DNA of 64,000 nucleotides from Paralichthys olivaceus (lineage: Eukaryota; Chordata; Actinopteri; Pleuronectiformes; Paralichthyidae). Made by a program: the position numbers and the translations under genes. Shown piece after piece: positions 55,813 to 64,000 of the stretch. The stretch lies in NCBI RefSeq assembly GCF_024713975.1, contig NC_091110.1:4093501-4157500 (forward strand), given 5' to 3'. Each line of letters begins with the position of its first letter. Position 1 is the stretch's first letter. The notes below the pieces were generated by a model. The model made no database searches, was not told the origin of the DNA, and saw nothing but the letters and a program-made list of their open reading frames with translations.

Positions 55813-58800
55813 ATGGCGGAATCTGAAAACAATGTGGATTTAAAACGAAAAGCAGATGAAAGTCAGGATGCGGAAGGAAATGGAGAAGCGGATGAATGGG
55901 TCGGGCCGATGCCAAGTGAAGCCACAACATCCAAGAAAAGGAAAGGTCGGTTTGTGTTGGTGAATTATCTCTTTACTTTGCGTTCTTATGAGACTCCCGC
56001 TAAACGAAGCTAACGCATGCTAACCAGAGCTCCCTGCTGTTGTGGAATATCTTTGCTTCCTGTTTTCAGTTTTGGAATATGAGCGCGTCTACCTGGACAA
56101 CCTGCCTTCAGCTGCGATGTATGAGAGGAGCTACATGCACAGAGACGTGATCACGCACTTAGTTTGCTCCAAGTGAGTCACTCCTCAGTCAACTTCAACA
56201 TTAGCTCTGTGGTGCTAGAAGTCATTGGACTCTTTACTGATTACAAATGTAAAATCATCAGTCCAAAGGTACTTACACGTCAAAAACCCTGTATTTAAAA
56301 TGTATCCTCCAAAAAATGTACTTGAACTATCATAAGTAAACGAGATCAGTTCAGTATGCAGGAACACTCTTCCATAATGTTACTACATTCATAATATGTA
56401 TTCTGGATCCATCAATTATATGTAGTTGTGACTGTCATAGTGTTTATGTTCTGTCATTTTAAATGACTTTCTTGTTGCTGTGTACATTGAATCATAAAAA
56501 GTAAACAACAGGCTTGTTTGCCTCACATGGAAAGTATACAAGAACAGACCTTTCTGAGGTGTAAAGCTATTACTCATCATTATTTCTGTTATGTTGTAGA
56601 AATCCAGTCCACCTCAATCTTATTCACATTCTAGAGAGACAAATTCAATACATCAGTTAGAAGCTGTGAAATTGTCACAGTAGCATATACAGGAAAGAGG
56701 TCAAGTCACTTTTATTTTTAAAGCCTTAATTAAACATGTTCCTCAAAGAGATTTACAAGGAGTTTGTCTTTATCTCTCTTTTCAGGACAGACTTCATCAT
56801 CACAGCCAGCCAGGATGGCCATGTCAAGTTCTGGAAGAAGAAAGAGGACCAGGGAATAGAGTTTGTCAAACACTTCCGAAGTCATCTCGGTATGAACTGA
56901 ATGGATCTGTCTCTTTTATGACCATCTAGGTGGTAGTGGGCTAAAAGGAAAGACATGAAACAATTTGTTAATTAATCGTAATTGAGGTAAAAGTTGGAAA
57001 TAATGGTGGTATTTATTTAAGTTCATATCGCCCAGCCCTAATAAGCAGTGATATTATTGTTACATTCTCTGCAGGTTTGATGGAGTGCATAGGAGTCAGT
57101 GCTGAAGGGGCTCTCTTCTGTTCTGTCGGTGATGATCAGGCCATGAAAGTATTTGATGTTGTCAATTTTGACATGATCAATATGCTGAAGTTGGGGTGAG
57201 TCTAAATCAAAAATATATTTGTAATTCAGGTGTTATATGTTCACAGGCACAGTGATAACTCTTCCTTATTAATACATGATTTTTCTCTCGTCTTGGAAGC
57301 TTTCATCCAGGTCAGTGTGAGTGGATCTATAATCCCGGTGATGCCATTTCCACAGTGGCCTGCTCGGAAAAATCCACTGGGAAGATCTTTGTGTATGACG
57401 GACGGGGAGGCAGCGATCCCCTACATGTCTTCGACAAAATGCATTCCTCGCCGCTGGCCCAAATCCGCCTAAATCCCAAATTTAGAGTCATCGTTTCTGC
57501 AGACAAAGCTGGGATGCTGGAATACTGGACCGGCCTCCCAAGTGAATTCAGGTTCCCCAAACATGTGGACTGGGAATACAAAACAGACACAGATTTGTAT
57601 GAATTTGCAAAACACAAAACCTATCCCACCAGCCTTGCCTTTTCTTCCGATGGAAAGAAAATGGCCACCATTGCCTCTGACAGGAAAGTCAGGATCTTCC
57701 GTTTTCTGACGGGAAAACTGACCAGAGTGTTTGATGAATCGTTAACGGTGAGCTCTAACACATGTTTCAGCTTGAATCTTTACTGATGTGGTGGATTCAC
57801 ACATTCATCACACATGCTTTGTATGTTAGATGTTCACAGAGTTGCAGCAGATGAGGCAGCAGCTGCCGGACATGGAGTTTGGGCGGCGAATGGCTTTGGA
57901 GAGAGAGCTGGAGAAAGTGGATGGTATCCGATTGACAAATATCATCTTTGATGAGACCGGCCACTTTGTGCTCTACGGGACCATGCTGGGCATCAAGGTC
58001 ATCAATGTAGAAACCAATAGGTATGAAGGCAGAGAATGGAAAGCATCCCTGACCCCCATAAAGTTGTTTGCCCTTCCAGATTCTGATATATCGCATCATC
58101 TAGTTAGTAGTTGATGTTCTAAGCATTAGCCATTCTCATTTAATGTGTGGCATTTGATTTCAAAAGTAAAAAAGTGTTGATTCAAGATTAAAAAGTAGGT
58201 TCCCAGGTCTGAAAACTCTGATGTGTCAGCATCTTGTAAATTATCAGTAGAGTTTTTACACAGTTGAATCTTTGTCTGTTCCACCACCTTGGTGTACCTA
58301 GTTCAAATTTGAAGTAAATTCTCATGAATCTTGATCCCCAGATGTGTGCGGATCCTCGGGAAGCTGGAGAACATTCGTGTGGTCCAGCTGAGTTTGTTTC
58401 AGGGGGTCGCAAAGGCCATGCAGGTGGCCCCCACTGTGGAGATGAAGGCATCTGATAATCCTGCCCTGGATAACGTAGAGCCTGACCCCACCATATTCTG
58501 CACAGCCTTCAAGAAGAACCGCTTTTACATGGTGAGATTACATAACATTCACTTCAAGATCATAAAGCTTTATTGTTTTTCTGTTTGGTTTTTATTTTAA
58601 TGCATCGTTTTTCTCAAGTTCTCCAAAAGAGAACCAGAGGACACAAAGGGCGCAGACTCAGACCGAGACATCTTCAACGAGAAACCTTCCAAGGAAGAGG
58701 TTATGGCTGCGACCCAGGCCGAGGGCCCCAAGAGAGTGTCTGACAGCGCCATCATCCACACCACCATGGGAGACATCCACATCAAGCTCTTCCCAGTAGA

Positions 58801-59980
58801 GTAGGTTTTCAGCTCACATGTGATGGTTTTATTTAGAAATTATCTTTACGTTTTATTAACAAAACTTTGCTCTTTTGCTTGTAGATGCCCAAAAACCGTG
58901 GAGAACTTCTGTGTTCACAGCAGGAATAGCTACTTTAACGGTCACATATTCCACAGAGTAATCAAGGCAAGTCTTCTTATCTGTTTATCAGGCAAAACCA
59001 CACTCCAATATCTGTCTCTGCATTGTCTGCTGTGTCTTAATCTTTATCTCTCTTGTGCACAGGGCTTTATGATTCAGACAGGGGACCCCACAGGCACAGG
59101 CATGGGAGGAGAGAGCATCTGGGGAGGAGAGTTCGAGGACGAGTTCCACGCCACGCTGAGACACGACCGCCCGTACACGCTTAGTATGGCAAATGGAGGT
59201 CCCGGCACCAACGGCTCCCAGTTTTTCATCACAGTGGTACCCACTGTAAGTTGTTAGTTAGTTAGTATAAGAAGACAGTCTGCCCAGGTCATACATTTCC
59301 CTTCTGGATTAAACACTGACATAAAGACCTAAAGTTTAATATGTACCAAGTGGTAACAGTTATGTCCTATCCTTACTGTAAGAGCACTGTATTATGTTAG
59401 TCTTTTAAAGGAGTAGTTCCACATTCATTTTGGATAACCCTAACCTTTAGGATACATGCTTATTAGCTTTCTTGCCGGGAAATATATTATTAAATTAAAT
59501 CCATTACATCCAGGAGATAGTTAGCTTAGCATAAAGACTGAATTCAGAGGTAACAGAACATTATGTCAAACTAGTTTGTAAAAATATTGTAAAGAAATGG
59601 GCAAAAGACCCCAAATCCCCCCCAATTGAGGCAGTTAGTTTATAGGGGTGGTACTGGTGAGCATCCTTCATGCTGACTCTAGTAGTTAATTAGGCCATAT
59701 ACTGGGTTTACAAATCCACTGAACTTGTCTTCCTTGATGCATTTATTTTCACAAGTTGGAACAAAAGCAATAAGTCCATGTCTGTTTTTTTTTTTTTTTT
59801 TAAATGCTTCATGTGCCACTGTTTTCTGTCCCGCAGCCTTGGCTCGACAACAAGCACACTGTGTTTGGGAGATGTACAAAAGGCATGGAGGCCGTCCAGA
59901 GGATCTCCAATGTCAAAGTTAACCCCAAGACCGACAAACCATACGAAGACATCAGCATCATCAACATAACCATTAAGTGA
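55813..59980 (+). CDS. ppwd1: PPWD1, WD40-repeat cyclophilin of the spliceosome, complete
   Basis: Nuclear peptidyl-prolyl isomerase found in catalytic spliceosomes. Eleven exons: 55813-55945, 56070-56172, 56786-56889, 57075-57195, 57300-57747, 57830-58020, 58342-58531, 58619-58800, 58885-58966, 59063-59245, 59837-59980. They join in phase to 626 residues (human about 646; the difference is in the acidic N-terminus). The start GCG-ATG-G has a good context. The WD40 part covers roughly residues 60-430 ([40 protein letters not shown]). The cyclophilin domain runs from about 474 to the end ([45 protein letters not shown]). Arg515, Phe520, Met521, Gln523, Trp581 and His586 match the cyclophilin A active site, so it should be catalytic. 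Divergent from CWC27 and convergent with TRIM23. Confidence 0.97.
56173..56785 (+). other. PPWD1 intron 2, 613 bp
   Basis: Donor GTGAGT, acceptor TTTCAG. AT-rich with TACTT words near 56265-56345 that may be a decayed piece of the CAGTGGT-ended transposon family. Nothing else seen. Confidence 0.8.
58021..58341 (+). other. PPWD1 intron 6, 321 bp
   Basis: Donor GTATGA, acceptor CCCCAG. No feature seen. Confidence 0.85.
58967..59062 (+). other. GC-AG intron of PPWD1
   Basis: The exon 9/10 junction reads ATCAAG|GCAAGT ... TGTGCACAG|GGC. The family protein requires IKGFMIQ here, which fixes the exon end at 58966, and no GT donor can give that frame. AG|GCAAGT is the consensus of the rare GC donor class, otherwise a perfect match to U1 snRNA. 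Confidence 0.9.
59246..59836 (+). other. PPWD1 last intron, with a fish repeat
   Basis: Donor GTAAGT, acceptor CCGCAG. It contains a copy of the GATACCACTCTCATG repeat family (59404-59560) and a T tract near 59787-59802, close to the acceptor. Confidence 0.85.
59404..59560 (+). repeat. Same fish repeat family as 8554-8683, copy 4
   Basis: Starts TTTAAAGGAGTAGTTCCACA and ends around GAGATAGTTAGCTTAGCATA AAGACTG. The middle is diverged. Confidence 0.6.
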
Positions 59981-60038
59981 TTGAACGTCCTTATCATGTC
60001 CTGTACAGTGATGTTTTTCTTTTTTACCAGATTGACTT

Positions 60039-60044
60039 ATTAAA
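60039..60044 (+). terminator. Candidate PPWD1 poly(A) signal (ATTAAA)
   Basis: ATTAAA 59 bases after the PPWD1 stop, preceding a GT-containing stretch. This implies a 3' UTR of only about 80 bases. Confidence 0.65.
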
Positions 60045-60144
60045 GGCTTTCAGTGCGATTGTAGTCAGGATTTGTTATGATTTAGAGGTCGGTCATCAGT
60101 CTCTCTTCTGCACAACGAAGCCAAAGAAAGAAAAAAGTTGCCAG

Positions 60145-61729
60145 CCAGAAAAATACGGTTAAGTAGTTTATTTTACAGCAGAACATTATGAATAATTTAC
60201 AAAAGCCATCATTAAGTCCACCGGTCACAAAGGTTTTTAATGCGCATTGTGCTTCTACAGTAAAAAAGAAAAAATTTAAATGTTTTCACAAACTGTGGAA
60301 AGGCTTTTCACACGTGCATTTTTTTTTAATTTGTCTTTTTATACATAGGTACAAGTAGTAAACATTACATAGCAATGAATAAAGATTAAATGAAAAACTC
60401 AAATGATGGTTCCTCAATAAGACAAATGTCAGTGTTAGGTTTTAATGTTTCACATTACATTCCTGAAGGCTGCAGATAAAAGGTGTACCATCTTGTTAAG
60501 CACTCCAGACACAGGATCAGGACTCGTGTGAGATGTTTAAATAGGAATATTTTCACAAGACGTGGTGGTTTGCTGTGAGTTTCATACACTAGAGTTGACT
60601 AAGAAACAGCAGAGACTTAATTTGCTTCAAAATGAAAACCAGTGAGGCATCGGACAAGTGCATCTGTCAAATCCTGCGTGCAAGACACTCCACGAAACAG
60701 GCAGAGTCGGTGCATAAAAACTGATTTTCTCACACGGCCCCCCCACCCACCACCCCCAAAGTAACATCCTTGTTCCTGCTCATAAATAAGTTCAGTAAAC
60801 AGTTTGTTCTTGTAACAGTAAACACTACATTCAAACCAAAACTCTTACTGGTGTGCCATTTCAAGACCAGCTGTGGCATTTAAATAGGTTCAAACACTTA
60901 AAAAAATTAATTCGCACACACAACTGAAAGACCCAAGAAACATTGACAGCTATTGCTTACATTGGATGACGAGGCGAAGAGAGAGCTCGGCCAAAATCGG
61001 AACATTTGATCGCCAGTTCGAAGCCGCTGCAGGTCCTCTGGGCTCAATGTGACCTTAGTGAACGTTCCTGTCCCATCTCACTTACCTGCAAATACACTTG
61101 ATTGAACTAAAAAGGGCGCTGTTGTTATTTCCCAGGAGCATCTGAAGTCATGAGTCATCATGGGGTAATCAATACTGTCACTATAATAAGGATGACTGCA
61201 TTTAGTTGAAATTACTGTTGCACTGTGATGGCGATGATGAGTAACATGTGACATAGAGAACAGAGATACATTCCACTCTGTCAGGACAAGGAGCATTTCT
61301 AACATTTGGACCTAATTCAACTAGCTATCGATAAAGGATTAGAACTAAGAAAAGCTAAAGTAACATAATGTGTTAGACTGTGTGCCTAAGCTGCCTTAGA
61401 ACTGAAGCAGGATAAGAGTTGGTAGTCCTAACTCAGGTTTTAGTCCTGTTGGGTTTATTTCTCAGGCTGGTGCATGTAGATTGGACAGGCTTTCAGATAG
61501 CTTATAGTTTCTGTGTTCCCATTAAATGAGGCTCGAGAGAGTATTAACATCTTTGTTTTCTTTGCTCACAGCGGTGAACAAAGAGGGAAAGATGATGAGA
61601 GAAGGCTTAGAGCCACGGTGTCGTCTTAAAAGTTAATGCTTGGAGGTCATACAACTGATGGAGAGAGCTCGGAGGCTCGGGTTTGGCCGTTAAGGGGAGA
61701 GTCAGTAGGGGGAGGCAGGTCACAGACAG
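60145..61729 (-). other. TRIM23 3' UTR
   Basis: Non-coding sequence after the TRIM23 TAA, about 1.6 kb, ending just past AATAAA at 60167-60172 on the minus strand. It is AT-rich with a C-run near 60739-60763. No recognised repeat. Confidence 0.65.
60167..60172 (-). terminator. Candidate TRIM23 poly(A) signal
   Basis: TTTATT on + reads AATAAA on the TRIM23 strand. The two convergent genes therefore end within about 130 bases of each other. Confidence 0.6.
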
Positions 61730-63969
<2,240 letters not shown>

Positions 63970-64000
63970 CTGCAACACAAAAGAAAGAGCAAACGTCAGG

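Overview
The window is vertebrate nuclear DNA, and its features point to a teleost, probably a percomorph. It holds multi-exon GT-AG genes with several introns near 100 bp, AATAAA-type poly(A) signals, long AT-rich non-coding stretches and many short dispersed repeats of kinds common in fish genomes. There is nothing prokaryotic. The species cannot be told from the sequence.

Left to right, four genes are supported by exon-by-exon translation. (1) The last four coding exons of ADAMTS6 lie on + at 2028-7361: the last three thrombospondin repeats and the PLAC domain. A long AT-rich 3' UTR may run to about 10.9 kb. (2) A gene-free spacer of about 12.5 kb (10.9-23.4 kb) holds DNA-transposon-like repeats and a diverged local duplication. 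(3) CWC27, a spliceosomal cyclophilin, is complete on - at 23823-55155, with 14 coding exons and 481 residues. Its 14.3 kb intron contains a glutamate-rich minisatellite locus on the same strand, with a C-terminal-like tail and its own poly(A) signal. (4) PPWD1, a WD40 plus cyclophilin spliceosome protein, is complete on + at 55813-59980, with 11 exons and 626 residues. (5) The 3' part of TRIM23 (end of the coiled coil and the whole ARF-type GTPase domain) lies on - at 61730-63969 and runs off the right edge.

CWC27 and PPWD1 are divergent, with start codons 657 bp apart across a segment containing several GGAA/TTCC cores, so they probably share a promoter region. Both encode cyclophilins of the splicing machinery. 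PPWD1 and TRIM23 converge, with poly(A) signals about 120 bp apart. ADAMTS6 and CWC27 also converge. As I recall the human 5q12.3 order (CWC27>, <ADAMTS6, <CENPK, PPWD1>, <TRIM23), the CWC27-ADAMTS6 pair is inverted here relative to PPWD1-TRIM23, and CENPK is not between them.

The most unusual items are the nested minisatellite locus at 49.1-50.26 kb, the CWC27/PPWD1 divergent promoter, a GC-AG intron in PPWD1, a TTAA-flanked piggyBac-like MITE family, and a duplicated non-coding block at 11.6 and 12.6 kb. I found no convincing new enzyme or multi-gene system.
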